Origin: CAVSJJ01 sp963771015
GTDB lineage: Bacteria > Actinomycetota > Actinomycetes > Actinomycetales > Dermatophilaceae
Reading direction: 5' to 3'
Length of the DNA: 64,000 bases
Assembly (NCBI GenBank): GCA_963771015.1
Contig: CAVYRN010000005.1
Location: forward strand, 930,001-994,000
Part shown: positions 40,916 through 49,312 of the stretch, in pieces
Numbering within the stretch: the stretch's first letter is position 1
Layout of the letters: every line of letters begins with the position of its first letter
Position numbers and translations under genes: made by a program
The notes under the pieces: generated by a model
Seen by the model: the letters and a program-made list of their open reading frames with translations, nothing else
What the model was told of the DNA's origin: nothing
Database searches by the model: none

Positions 40916-41992
40916 ATGCCCGACCGCCCGCTTGCCGGACTGACCGTGGTCACCGATCCCCTGACGGAGCGGCACGAGCCGAACGCCGAGATCTGGGTCG
41001 GCGTCCGCACGCCCGGGACCGAGGTCCCCGGCCGCGTCCCCGCCATCCGCTCCACCCTCGAGTCCCTGGGCGCGGACCTCGCCCCGCCGACCGGGTACGA
41101 CGACGAGGTCCTCCGCTCGGTCCACGCGCCGGAGCTGCTCGACTGGCTCGCCTCCGCCGCGGAGCGTTGGGCCGCCGGGCCGTATGCCGCCGAGGTCGGT
41201 CAGGACCGCGTCGTCCCCTACGTCTTCCCCACCCGGGGGTTCCTCCAGGGGCTGCCGCTGCGCGAGCCGGTCGCCACCCACGCGGCCGCCGGGCGCTACT
41301 GCTACGACACGATGACGCTCGTCGGTCCGGGTACCTGGCAGGCCGCCCGGGTCAGTGCCGACATCGCGCAGACCGCCGCCGAGCTCGCCATCGGCGGGCG
41401 GACGGCATACGGACTGTGCCGCCCCCCCGGCCACCACGCGACGCGCGAGGCGTTCGGCGGGTCGTGCTATCTCAACAACGCCGCTGTCGCTGCCGAGACG
41501 ATGCGGCGCGCCGGGTCGGGGTCGGTGGCGATCATCGACATCGACGCGCACCATGGCAACGGCACCCAGACGGTGTTCTATGACCGCGATGACGTCTTCT
41601 ACGGGTCGGTGCACGTCGACCCGGGCGCCGGGTGGTTCCCGCACTACCTGGGCTTCGCCGACGAGACCGGCCGCGGGGCGGGCGAGGGCTGGAACCGCAA
41701 CCTCCCGCTCGCCGAGGGCAGCGGGGACGAGGCCTTCGTCGCGGCCGTCGCCGCCCTGGCGGGCGAGGCGCGCGACCTCGGCGTCGAAGGGCTCGTCGTC
41801 TCGCTCGGCGTCGACTCGGCCGGTGGCGACCCGGAGAGCCCGCTCCAGGTGACCCCCGCCGGGTTCTCGGCCGCCGGCGAGGCGCTCCGCGCGCTGGGCG
41901 TGCCGACGGCCCTGGTCCAGGAGGGCGGCTACGACCTCACGACGGTCGGGCCGCTCGTCGCCGCCGTGCTGGTCCCGTTCGCCGACCGCTGA
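40916..41992 (+). CDS. Histone-deacetylase-superfamily amidohydrolase
   Basis: 358 aa. The class II HDAC/acetylpolyamine amidohydrolase pattern is complete: CRPPGHHATREAFGG (His-His charge relay), IIDIDAHHGNGTQTVFYDR (zinc Asp and His), HVDPGAGWFPHYLGFADETG, LGVDSAGGDPESPL and EGGYDLTTVG. It removes acetyl groups from polyamines or protein lysines. Other ATG codons lie at 40907 and 40838, but the former would bring the start even closer to the divergent gene. Confidence 0.9.
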   Translation: MPDRPLAGLTVVTDPLTERHEPNAEIWVGVRTPGTEVPGRVPAIRSTLESLGADLAPPTGYDDEVLRSVHAPELLDWLASAAERWAAGPYAAEVGQDRVVPYVFPTRGFLQGLPLREPVATHAAAGRYCYDTMTLVGPGTWQAARVSADIAQTAAELAIGGRTAYGLCRPPGHHATREAFGGSCYLNNAAVAAETMRRAGSGSVAIIDIDAHHGNGTQTVFYDRDDVFYGSVHVDPGAGWFPHYLGFADETGRGAGEGWNRNLPLAEGSGDEAFVAAVAALAGEARDLGVEGLVVSLGVDSAGGDPESPLQVTPAGFSAAGEALRALGVPTALVQEGGYDLTTVGPLVAAVLVPFADR

Positions 41993-42000
41993 GGCGTACC

Positions 42001-42052
42001 CCCACCGCCCCGGCCCACCGCCCCGGCCCACCGCCCCGGCCCACCGCCCCGG
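42001..42052. repeat. Four perfect 13-bp tandem copies (CCCACCGCCCCGG)
   Basis: Perfect array nine bases after the deacetylase stop. Non-coding and GC-only apart from one A per unit. Confidence 0.9.
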
Positions 42053-42076
42053 AGCACCCGTCTGCCCCCTCCCACG

Positions 42077-42154
42077 AACCTCTGCTAGCAGAGGTTCGGC
42101 GACTCAGCAGAGGGTGGGACTTCTGCTGAGTCGCCCAAGGTCTGCTAGCAGAGG
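42077..42154. repeat. Nested palindrome cluster
   Basis: A 20-bp perfect palindrome (AACCTCTGCTAGCAGAGGTT, 42077-42096) is followed by a hairpin with 14-bp perfect arms (GGCGACTCAGCAGA, 42098-42111, and its complement at 42122-42135; 10-nt loop). A second copy of TCTGCTAGCAGAGG follows at 42141-42154. The words GCAGAG and CTAG recur. It lies between the deacetylase and the HAD gene. It could be a terminator, but the repeated core suggests an operator cluster or mobile repeat. Confidence 0.85.
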
Positions 42155-42218
42155 TAAGGGAAGTCCGGCACACGGCGAAGCTGGACCGCGGCATACAGAA
42201 GGGCATGACTCCGACACA

Positions 42219-43019
42219 ATGGAGGGCGTGACGGAAACTCGCCGGATCGAGACGTGGCTCACCGACATGGACGGGGTGCTCGTCCACGAGGAGGAGGCGA
42301 TCCCCGGGGCTGCCGACTTCGTCGAGGCGCTCAAGGCATCGGGACGCCGATTCCTCATCCTCACGAACAACTCGATCTTCACCCGCCGGGACCTGTGCGC
42401 CAGGCTCCTCGGCAGCGGGATCGACGTCCCCGAGGACGCGATCTGGACCTCGGCACTCGCCACCGCCAAGTTCCTCTCGGAGCAGCGCCCCGGAGGTTCG
42501 GCCTTCGTCCTCGGCGAGGCCGGACTGACCACGGCCCTCCACGAGGTCGGCTACGTCCTCACCTCCCGCAACCCCGACTACGTCGTCCTCGGCGAGACCC
42601 GGACCTACTCCTTCGAGGCCATCACCCAGGGCATCCGGCTCATCGAGAACGGGGCACAGTTCATCGCGACGAACCCCGACACGAGCGGCCCCAGCCAGCA
42701 CGGCACGCTGCCCGCAACGGGATCCGTGGCCGCGCTCATCTCGACGGCGACGGGTCGCGCCCCCTACTTCGTCGGCAAACCCAACCCGCTCATGATGCGC
42801 AGTGCGCTCAACCACGTGGAGGGGCACTCCGAGACGACCGTGATGATCGGCGACCGGATGGACACCGACATCGTGTCCGGCCTCGAGGCCGGCCTGGAGA
42901 CGATCCTCGTCCTCACCGGGTCGACCGCTGCCCGCGACATCGAGCAGTACCCCTACCGGCCGAGCCATGTCGTCGACTCCATCGCCGACCTCGTGTCCTT
43001 GGTCACCCCGGCGGAATAG
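42219..43019 (+). CDS. HAD-IIA phosphatase (NagD/AraL-like)
   Basis: 266 aa. The nucleophile motif is WLTDMDGVLVHEEEAIPGA (DxDGV), then ILTNNS (motif II), GKPNPLMMRSALNHV (Lys of motif III) and MIGDRMDTDIVSG (motif IV). It dephosphorylates small sugar phosphates or nucleotides. The start is ambiguous: ATG at 42219 or GTG at 42228. GGAGG lies between the two and is too close to either for ideal initiation. Confidence 0.9.
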   Translation: MEGVTETRRIETWLTDMDGVLVHEEEAIPGAADFVEALKASGRRFLILTNNSIFTRRDLCARLLGSGIDVPEDAIWTSALATAKFLSEQRPGGSAFVLGEAGLTTALHEVGYVLTSRNPDYVVLGETRTYSFEAITQGIRLIENGAQFIATNPDTSGPSQHGTLPATGSVAALISTATGRAPYFVGKPNPLMMRSALNHVEGHSETTVMIGDRMDTDIVSGLEAGLETILVLTGSTAARDIEQYPYRPSHVVDSIADLVSLVTPAE

Positions 43020-43103
43020 CCCCCGCACGAACGCTTACTCCCCGGGGTATTTCCATTTCCGCCACGATTTCTGTGAATGGCACCGGGGTGAAAGGCTGAT
43101 GCC

Positions 43104-44606
43104 ATGAGCTCGCAGCGTACGGTCGGGATCACGGAGCTGGCCTTGCGGGACGCGCACCAAAGTCTGATGGCGACCCGCATGGCCATGGAGGACATGGTGG
43201 ACGCCTGCGCCGATATCGACGCGGCCGGCTACTGGAGTGTCGAATGCTGGGGCGGAGCCACGTTCGACTCGTGCATACGCTTCCTCAACGAGGACCCGTG
43301 GGAGCGGCTGCGGACGTTCCGACGGCTCATGCCGAACAGCAGGCTGCAGATGCTGCTGCGCGGCCAGAACCTGCTCGGCTACCGGCACTACGGCGACGAT
43401 GTCGTCGACCGGTTCGTCGACAAGGCGGCCGAGAACGGCATGGACGTCTTTCGGGTCTTCGACGCCCTCAACGACGTCCGCAACGTCGAGCGCGCCATCG
43501 CGGCGGTGAAGAAGGCCGGCAAGCACGCCCAGGGGACGATCTGCTACACGACCTCCCCGCTGCACAACGTCGACGTCTTCGTCGACCTCGCCAAGGATCT
43601 CGCCGACCTCGGGTGCGACTCCCTCGCGCTGAAGGACATGGCCGCCCTGCTCAAGCCGCAGCCGGCATACGACATCGTCAAGGCGATCAAGGACGCGCTG
43701 CCGGACATGCAGGTCAACGTCCACTGCCACGCCACCACGGGCGTCACCCAGGTCTCCCTGATGAAGGCCATCGAGGCCGGTGCCGATGTCGTCGACACCG
43801 CCATCTCGTCGATGAGCCTGGGCCCGGGCCACAACCCGACCGAGTCGGTCATCGAGATGCTCGACGGCACCGGCTTCGTCGCCGACCTCGACCACGTCCG
43901 GCTGCACGCCATCAAGGACCACTTCGCCAAGGTCAAGCCGCGCTACGCCCAGTTCCTGTCGGGCTTCACGGTCGAGACCGACATCTTCGAGAGCCAGATC
44001 CCGGGCGGGATGATCTCCAACATGGAGACGCAGCTGACCCAGCAGGGTGCCGGCGACCGCCTCGAGGAGGTTCTCCTCGAGGTGCCCCGGGTCCGCCGGG
44101 CCGCGGGCTACCCGCCGCTGGTCACCCCATCGAGCCAGATCGTCGGGACCCAGGCCGTCTTCAACGTCCTCATGGGCCCCTACCAGGTGCTCACCGCCGA
44201 GTTCGCCGACCTCATGCTCGGCTACTACGGGCACACCCGGGGCGAGCGCGACCCCGAGATCATCGCCAAGGCGCAGGCCCAGGCGAACAAGGAACCGATC
44301 ACGAGGCGGCCTGCCGACCTCATCGAGAACGAGTGGGCCGCGCTGGCGGTCCAGGCCGCCGAGCTCGACGGCTTCGACGGCACGGACGAGGACGTCCTCA
44401 CCTACGCGATGTTCCCCAAGGTCGCGCCGACGTTCTTCGCCTCCCGACACGAGGGCCCGAAGAACGTGGGCAAGGATCCGGCCGAGCTCGAGGCCGAGCG
44501 CGCCGCGGCCGCCGGGGACTCCGGCGCCGGCCCGGTCCGGATGCCCATCACGTACGAGATCACCGTCGACGGCCGCGCCCACAAGGTCGGCGTCAAGCCC
44601 GCCTGA
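43104..44606 (+). CDS. Transcarboxylase 5S subunit (pyruvate/oxaloacetate carboxyltransferase)
   Basis: 500 aa. The HMGL-like TIM barrel has the metal and substrate motif LALRDAHQSLMATR, the carbamylated Lys region DSLALKDMAALLKP and the metal histidines VHCHATTG; the PYC_OADA C-terminal domain follows. In methylmalonyl-CoA carboxytransferase this subunit moves carboxyl from biotin to pyruvate to make oxaloacetate. The genes for the 12S and biotin subunits follow in the same operon, so this is preferred over a sodium-pumping oxaloacetate decarboxylase, for which no beta membrane subunit is present. Confidence 0.92.
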   Translation: MSSQRTVGITELALRDAHQSLMATRMAMEDMVDACADIDAAGYWSVECWGGATFDSCIRFLNEDPWERLRTFRRLMPNSRLQMLLRGQNLLGYRHYGDDVVDRFVDKAAENGMDVFRVFDALNDVRNVERAIAAVKKAGKHAQGTICYTTSPLHNVDVFVDLAKDLADLGCDSLALKDMAALLKPQPAYDIVKAIKDALPDMQVNVHCHATTGVTQVSLMKAIEAGADVVDTAISSMSLGPGHNPTESVIEMLDGTGFVADLDHVRLHAIKDHFAKVKPRYAQFLSGFTVETDIFESQIPGGMISNMETQLTQQGAGDRLEEVLLEVPRVRRAAGYPPLVTPSSQIVGTQAVFNVLMGPYQVLTAEFADLMLGYYGHTRGERDPEIIAKAQAQANKEPITRRPADLIENEWAALAVQAAELDGFDGTDEDVLTYAMFPKVAPTFFASRHEGPKNVGKDPAELEAERAAAAGDSGAGPVRMPITYEITVDGRAHKVGVKPA

Positions 44607-44684
44607 GGCGGACCGTCCGATGACCACCCCACCCACCGCCACGACGGTCGCCCCGGCTGAGCACGGGACACGGAGGACACGACA

Positions 44685-46259
44685 GTGACGAAGAAGACGA
44701 AGACCGCCAACGGCCCAACCATGACCGAACGCATCGCCGAGCTGCGCAAGCGCAAGGCCGAGGTCCAGGCCGGGGGTGGCGAGAAGCGGATCGAGAAGCA
44801 GCACGAGCAGGGCAAGCGAACCGCCCGGGAGCGGATCGAGGACCTTGTCGACCCGGGCAGCTTCGAGGAGCTCGGGCTCTTCGCCGAGCACCGCACCACG
44901 CTGTTCGGGATGGACAAGGCAGTCATGCCTGCCGACGGTGTGGTCACCGGGACCGGGACCGTCCTCGGCCGGCCGATCCACCTGGCCAGCCAGGACTTCA
45001 CCGTCGCCGGCGGCTCCGCAGGGGAGATGCACTCGGTCAAGGTCGCCGACGCGATGCATGGGGCCCTCGAGAACGGCACGCCGTTCGTCTTCGTCAACGA
45101 CTCCGGTGGCGCCCGGGTGCAGGAGGGCATCGACTCGCTCTCCGGCTACGGGAAGGTGTTCTTCCAGAACGTCGCGCTCTCCGGGCTCGTGCCGCAGATC
45201 TCGGTCATCGCCGGGCCGTGCGCGGGCGGGGCGGCCTACTCCCCGGCCCTCACCGACTTCATCATCCAGACCAAGGCGTCGCGGATGTTCATCACCGGCC
45301 CGGACGTCATCAAGCAGGTGACCGGTGAGGAGGTCACCGCCGAACAGCTCGGTGGACCCGGCACCCACATGGGGCTGTCGGGTGTGACCCACTTCGTCGC
45401 CGAGGACGACGAGCACGCGATGTTCCTCTGCAAGAAGCTGCTCAGCTTCCTGCCGAGCAACAACACCGAGGACGCACCGTACGTCGAGGGTTTCGAGGAG
45501 GTGACCCGCAACGACGCGTTGTGCGAGATCCTCCCGAACGACCCGAAGAAGGCGTACGACATCCGCAAGGTCATCGCCGGGATCGCCGACGCGGGCGACT
45601 TCCTCGAGGTGCAGGCGGGGCGGGCCGACAACCTCGTCATCGCGTTCGCCCGGATCGCCGGCAACACGGTGGGGATCGTCGCCAACCAGCCAGCGGTCCT
45701 CTCCGGGGTCCTCGACATCGACGCCTCGAACAAGGGAGCCCGGTTCGTCCGGTTCTGCAACGCCTTCAACATCCCGCTCGTCACCCTCGTCGACGTCCCC
45801 GGGTTCCTCCCCGGAGTGGCCCAGGAGTACGGCGGCATCATCCGGCACGGCGCCAAGATGCTCTTCGCCTACTCGGCCGCGACGGTCCCGAAGGTCACCG
45901 TCGTCCTGCGCAAGGCCTATGGCGGCGCGTACCTCGCGATGTGCGGCAAGGATCTCGGGGCGGACCGGGTCTTTGCCTGGCCGACCGCCGAGATCGCCGT
46001 CATGGGCGCCGAGGGCGCAGCCGGCGTGGTCTTCCGACGGGAGATCGCCGAGGCAGACGACCCGGATGCCAAGCGTGCCGAGCTCGTCCAGCTGTACCGG
46101 GAGGCGTTCTCGACACCGTATGTCGCCGCCTCACGCGGACTGGTCGACGCCATCATCGAGCCCGGCGAGACGCGCGCCGTCATCGCCCGCGCTCTGGAGA
46201 CCCTCAGCGGCAAGCGCGACCTGCGCCCGCCCAAGAAGCACGGGCTGATCCCACTGTGA
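44685..46259 (+). CDS. Transcarboxylase 12S subunit (methylmalonyl-CoA carboxyltransferase)
   Basis: 524 aa, GTG start with GGAGGAC upstream. Carboxyl-transferase domain pair: the N-terminal half has QDFTVAGGSAGEMHSVKVADAM and the acyl-CoA-binding region NDSGGARVQEG, and the C-terminal half VDVPGFLPGVAQEYGG and AYGGAYLAMCGK. It takes the carboxyl from methylmalonyl-CoA to biotin (or in reverse carboxylates propionyl-CoA). An acyl-CoA carboxylase beta subunit is very similar, but the adjacent 5S subunit and the lack of a biotin carboxylase gene favour a transcarboxylase. Confidence 0.93.
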   Translation: MTKKTKTANGPTMTERIAELRKRKAEVQAGGGEKRIEKQHEQGKRTARERIEDLVDPGSFEELGLFAEHRTTLFGMDKAVMPADGVVTGTGTVLGRPIHLASQDFTVAGGSAGEMHSVKVADAMHGALENGTPFVFVNDSGGARVQEGIDSLSGYGKVFFQNVALSGLVPQISVIAGPCAGGAAYSPALTDFIIQTKASRMFITGPDVIKQVTGEEVTAEQLGGPGTHMGLSGVTHFVAEDDEHAMFLCKKLLSFLPSNNTEDAPYVEGFEEVTRNDALCEILPNDPKKAYDIRKVIAGIADAGDFLEVQAGRADNLVIAFARIAGNTVGIVANQPAVLSGVLDIDASNKGARFVRFCNAFNIPLVTLVDVPGFLPGVAQEYGGIIRHGAKMLFAYSAATVPKVTVVLRKAYGGAYLAMCGKDLGADRVFAWPTAEIAVMGAEGAAGVVFRREIAEADDPDAKRAELVQLYREAFSTPYVAASRGLVDAIIEPGETRAVIARALETLSGKRDLRPPKKHGLIPL

Positions 46260-46561
46260 GCGCCGACCGGACCCGGACGCCGGCCGGGCCGCCCAGCGAC
46301 GACCTGGCCGGGCAGGTCCGCCTGCTCACCGACGCCGTCACGGCCCTCACCGACCGGATCGGCACGCTGGAGGCCCGTCTCGAGGCGGTCCACCCGAGCA
46401 ACGAGGTGGCCGACGACGTGCTGCTCGCCATCGCCGCGGCCTGCGCGGCATACCTCGGCAAACGCGCCACGGTGAAGCAGGTCCACCTGCGCCGTCACAC
46501 GACCTGGGCCAAGCAGGGTCGCGCCGAGGTCCAGTACTCCCACGCCATCCCCCGCGGCTGA
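46256..46561 (+). CDS. Small transcarboxylase-associated protein
   Basis: 101 aa, GTGA overlap with the 12S gene. The N-terminal half is a predicted coiled coil (LLTDAVTALTDRIGTLEARLEAV). The C-terminal half has LLAIAAACAAYLGKRATVKQVHLRRHTTWAKQGRAEV, ending in SHAIPRG. The second part resembles short accessory subunits seen beside carboxyltransferase genes (OadG- or epsilon-like), which help assembly. I do not have a firm family name. Its position between the 12S and biotin subunit genes makes a structural role in the complex likely. Confidence 0.75.
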   Translation: MSADRTRTPAGPPSDDLAGQVRLLTDAVTALTDRIGTLEARLEAVHPSNEVADDVLLAIAAACAAYLGKRATVKQVHLRRHTTWAKQGRAEVQYSHAIPRG

Positions 46562-46576
46562 CGAAGGACAGAGAAG

Positions 46577-46951
46577 ATGAAGCTCAAGGTCACGGTCAAC
46601 GGCATCGAGTACGACGTCGACGTCGAGGTTGAGGAGGAAACGGCACCGATCCTTCTCGGGCCGGCTACGACCGCCAGCCACTCCGCCTATGCCCTGACCC
46701 CGACGGTCGCCAAGGCCCCCGGCACCAACGCCAACGCCCTCGTCGCACCGATCGCCGGGACGGTCCTGCAGGTCGTCGCCGAGGAGGGCGCGAGCGTCAA
46801 GGCCGGAGACACGATGGTCATCCTCGAGGCGATGAAGATGGAGACCGAGGTGACCGCTCCGAGGGACGGGACGGTTGCCGCACTCAGCGTCTCCGTCGGT
46901 GACGCCGTCCAGGGTGGCGACGTCCTCCTCGAGTGGGCAGCAGAGGGCTGA
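46577..46951 (+). CDS. Transcarboxylase 1.3S biotin carrier subunit
   Basis: 124 aa. N-terminal MKLKVTVNGIEYDVDVEVEE, a flexible linker, and a biotinyl domain with the biotinylated Lys in LEAMKMETEV. It shuttles the carboxyl group between the 12S and 5S subunits, as in Propionibacterium. A biotin-protein ligase is required, which is not in the window. Confidence 0.95.
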   Translation: MKLKVTVNGIEYDVDVEVEEETAPILLGPATTASHSAYALTPTVAKAPGTNANALVAPIAGTVLQVVAEEGASVKAGDTMVILEAMKMETEVTAPRDGTVAALSVSVGDAVQGGDVLLEWAAEG

Positions 46952-46962
46952 GCCCCGCCGCC

Positions 46963-47010
46963 GCCTCGCCGCCTCGCCGCCTCGCCGCCTCGCCGCCTCG
47001 CCGCCTCGCC
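46963..47010. repeat. Six perfect 8-bp tandem copies (GCCTCGCC)
   Basis: Array in the 77-bp gap between the 1.3S gene and the convergent glmS stop. Non-coding. Confidence 0.88.
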
Positions 47011-47028
47011 GCCGCCTCGGCCGCTCCG

Positions 47029-48849
47029 TCACTCGACGGTGACCGACTTCGCGAGGTTCCGGGGCCGGTCGATGTCGTGTCCCAGCGTCAAGGCGGTGTG
47101 GTAGGCGAGCAGCTGGAGCGGGATCGTCATGAGGATCGGGTCGAGCTCCGGCTCGCTCTTGGGCACGACGACCGGCGTGACGCCGGCGGGCAGCTCGACC
47201 CCGGGGTGGGTGACCGCGATGACGGGGCCACGCCGCGCCTCAATCTCGTGGATCGCGCCGAGGTTGCGGTGGAGCAGCTCGTCGTCGGGGACGATGGCGA
47301 TGGTCGGCATGTCCTCGCAGATGAGGGCGAGGGGGCCGTGCTTGAGCTCGCTCGTCTCGTACGCCTCGGCGTGCAGGTAGGAGACCTCCTTGAGCTTCTG
47401 GGCGCCCTCGCGCGCGACGGGGAAGCCGCGCACCCGCCCGATGAAGAACAGGCTCGTCGCTTCGGCGAGCCGCTTCGCGACGAGCGCATAGGCCGACTCC
47501 TGAGCGAGGATCTCCTCGATCTGCTCGGGGAGCCGCCTCAGGCCATGCAGGATCCGCTCGCCCTCGGTGAAGGACAGGTCGTGGACCCGGCCCAGCAGCA
47601 GGGCGATCATGGCGAACCCGATGCCCATGTGGGTCAGCGCCTTGGTCGAGGCGACGGCCACCTCCGGACCGGCGTGCAGGTAGATGCCGCCGTCGCACGC
47701 CCGCGCGATCGACGAGCCCACGACGTTGACGAGGCCGATGGCCCGCCCGCCCTTGCGCTGGACCTCGCGCACGGCGAACAGCGTGTCCACCGTCTCACCG
47801 GACTGGCTCACGACGATGTAGAGGGTGTCCGGCTCGATGATCGGGTTGCGGTACCGGAACTCCGAGGCCGGCTCGGCGTCCGCCGGGATGCGGGCGAGGT
47901 CCTCGATCATCGACGCGCCCACCTGGCCGACGTAGTACGAGGACCCGCACCCGAGGATCTTGACCCGTCGGAACGCCCGCAGCTCGCGCGGGTCGAGGCG
48001 GAGTCCGTCCAGCCGCGCGGTCGCGAAGCGGTCGTCGAGGCGGCCGCTCAGCATCCGCGGCACGGTCTCGGGCTGCTCCCAGATCTCCTTGTGCATGAAG
48101 TGGGCGTGCCCGCCCATCTCCAGCTCGTCGGCGCTGAGGTCGATCGTCTCGGTGGGCTTGCTCACCTCCGCCGCGTCCAGGGTGAAGGTCCGGAACCCGT
48201 CCGCGGTCAGGGTGGCCACCTCACCGTCGTCGAGGTGCACGACCTGGCTGGTATGCCGCACCAGCGCGCTGACGTCGCTCGCCGCGAACATCTCGCGCTG
48301 GCCGACCCCGAGGACGAGGGGCGAGCCGTTGCGGGCGACGACGAGGCGATCCGGGTGGTCCGCGCTGACGACGGCGACGGCATACGTCCCGGACACCTGG
48401 CGCAGGGCCGCGAGGACCTTGCCTTCGAGGGTCTCGTCGGCGGCGCGCTCGATGAGGTGGGCGAGCACCTCGGTGTCGGTGTCCGAGGTCAGCGTGACGC
48501 CCTCGTCGACGAGCCGCTGCCGCAGGGCCTCGGCGTTGTCGAGAATGCCGTTGTGGACGACGAGGACTCGTCCGGACTCGCTCGCGTGCGGGTGGGTGTT
48601 CGACTGGGTCGCCGCCCCGTGGGTGGCCCACCGGGTGTGGCCGATGCCGACGCCACCGGACATCCGCTTGGGCATCGCCTCCTGGAGGTCCCGCACCCGC
48701 CCGACCGTCCGGACCACCTTCGGCGCACCGGAGGGTGAGAGGACCGCGAGCCCGGCCGAGTCGTAGCCGCGGTACTCCAGGCGGGTGAGGCCTTCGACGA
48801 GGAGCGGCGCGGCCTGCTGGCCCCCCACGTACGCGACGATTCCACACAT
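47029..48849 (-). CDS. glmS: Glucosamine-fructose-6-phosphate aminotransferase
   Basis: 606 aa. Catalytic Cys2 (MCGIVAYVG) of the class II glutaminase domain, HTRWATHG and DTDTEVLAHLI, then two SIS domains (ILGCGSSYYVGQ and SLFFIGRVRG) and the C-terminal isomerase end NLAKSVTVE. It makes glucosamine-6-phosphate for peptidoglycan and mycothiol. No glmS ribozyme could be seen upstream. The small gene at 48915 precedes it in the same direction. Confidence 0.96.
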   Translation of the reverse strand: MCGIVAYVGGQQAAPLLVEGLTRLEYRGYDSAGLAVLSPSGAPKVVRTVGRVRDLQEAMPKRMSGGVGIGHTRWATHGAATQSNTHPHASESGRVLVVHNGILDNAEALRQRLVDEGVTLTSDTDTEVLAHLIERAADETLEGKVLAALRQVSGTYAVAVVSADHPDRLVVARNGSPLVLGVGQREMFAASDVSALVRHTSQVVHLDDGEVATLTADGFRTFTLDAAEVSKPTETIDLSADELEMGGHAHFMHKEIWEQPETVPRMLSGRLDDRFATARLDGLRLDPRELRAFRRVKILGCGSSYYVGQVGASMIEDLARIPADAEPASEFRYRNPIIEPDTLYIVVSQSGETVDTLFAVREVQRKGGRAIGLVNVVGSSIARACDGGIYLHAGPEVAVASTKALTHMGIGFAMIALLLGRVHDLSFTEGERILHGLRRLPEQIEEILAQESAYALVAKRLAEATSLFFIGRVRGFPVAREGAQKLKEVSYLHAEAYETSELKHGPLALICEDMPTIAIVPDDELLHRNLGAIHEIEARRGPVIAVTHPGVELPAGVTPVVVPKSEPELDPILMTIPLQLLAYHTALTLGHDIDRPRNLAKSVTVE

Positions 48850-48914
48850 GTCGAGCTCCCTACGGGTCGAGGTTGTCGGTCGGGTCGAGATGGCAGGGGG
48901 CGGACGCCCTCGGG

Positions 48915-49175
48915 TCAGCCGTAGACGAGCCGCCGGATCTGGCGTTCGCTGAGCTCGGGCGCCCGGAACGGGCGGGTCCGGAGCTCGCGCTGGATGACCG
49001 GGAGGATCTCCGCGTTCGTCGCACCGCGGCTCTGCAGCCATGCATGGCGACGTCGCACGTACTCGGCCACGGACTCCCCGAGGAACGCGATCACGTCCTC
49101 GACGACCCGGGACGCCTCGGGGAGGGGCAGGCCGGTCGTGGCGGCGACGTGCTCGACGAGTTCGGGGTGGTGCAC
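48915..49175 (-). CDS. Small conserved helical protein upstream of glmS
   Basis: 86 aa from a GTG at 49175; the longer frame (114 aa) adds residues with no domain signal. Predicted all-helical: EHVAATTGLPLPEASRVVED, FLGESVAEYVRRRHAWLQSR and a C-terminal IQRELRTRPFRAPELSERQIRRLVYG. The last part resembles a DNA- or protein-binding helix pair. The gene lies 65 bp upstream of glmS and may be co-transcribed. I do not recognise a family. Confidence 0.68.
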   Translation of the reverse strand: MHHPELVEHVAATTGLPLPEASRVVEDVIAFLGESVAEYVRRRHAWLQSRGATNAEILPVIQRELRTRPFRAPELSERQIRRLVYG

Positions 49176-49312
49176 CCCTCGATCATGGGCCAACTCCGGC
49201 TCAACTCCAAAATCCTGCCCGATTTCGGGCAGCACTGCCCTCCGACGGATCGACACCACCCGTCCAGCGGACGCCCAGCGCGGACCCAGGGTCGCCGCCT
49301 AGGGTCGACCGG

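Noticed and set aside
43036..43051. TACTCCCCGGGGTATT upstream of the 5S gene as a further CstR-type operator
   Set aside because: The arms abut without the 2-bp spacer and one half-site is mismatched; the downstream genes have no sulfur link.
44621..44688. 22-codon frame with GTGA overlap to the 12S gene as a leader peptide
   Set aside because: No ribosome site; the GGAGGAC inside it serves the 12S start. Overlap of this kind is common by chance at this GC content.
43035..45848. 937-codon open frame antisense to the transcarboxylase genes
   Set aside because: Its residues are the low-complexity Asp/Val/Arg/Gly mix typical of antisense frames in high-GC DNA. Both plus-strand genes under it have full conserved motifs.
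48850..48914. glmS ribozyme or riboswitch in front of glmS
   Set aside because: The gap is only 65 bp and no conserved ribozyme core is visible.
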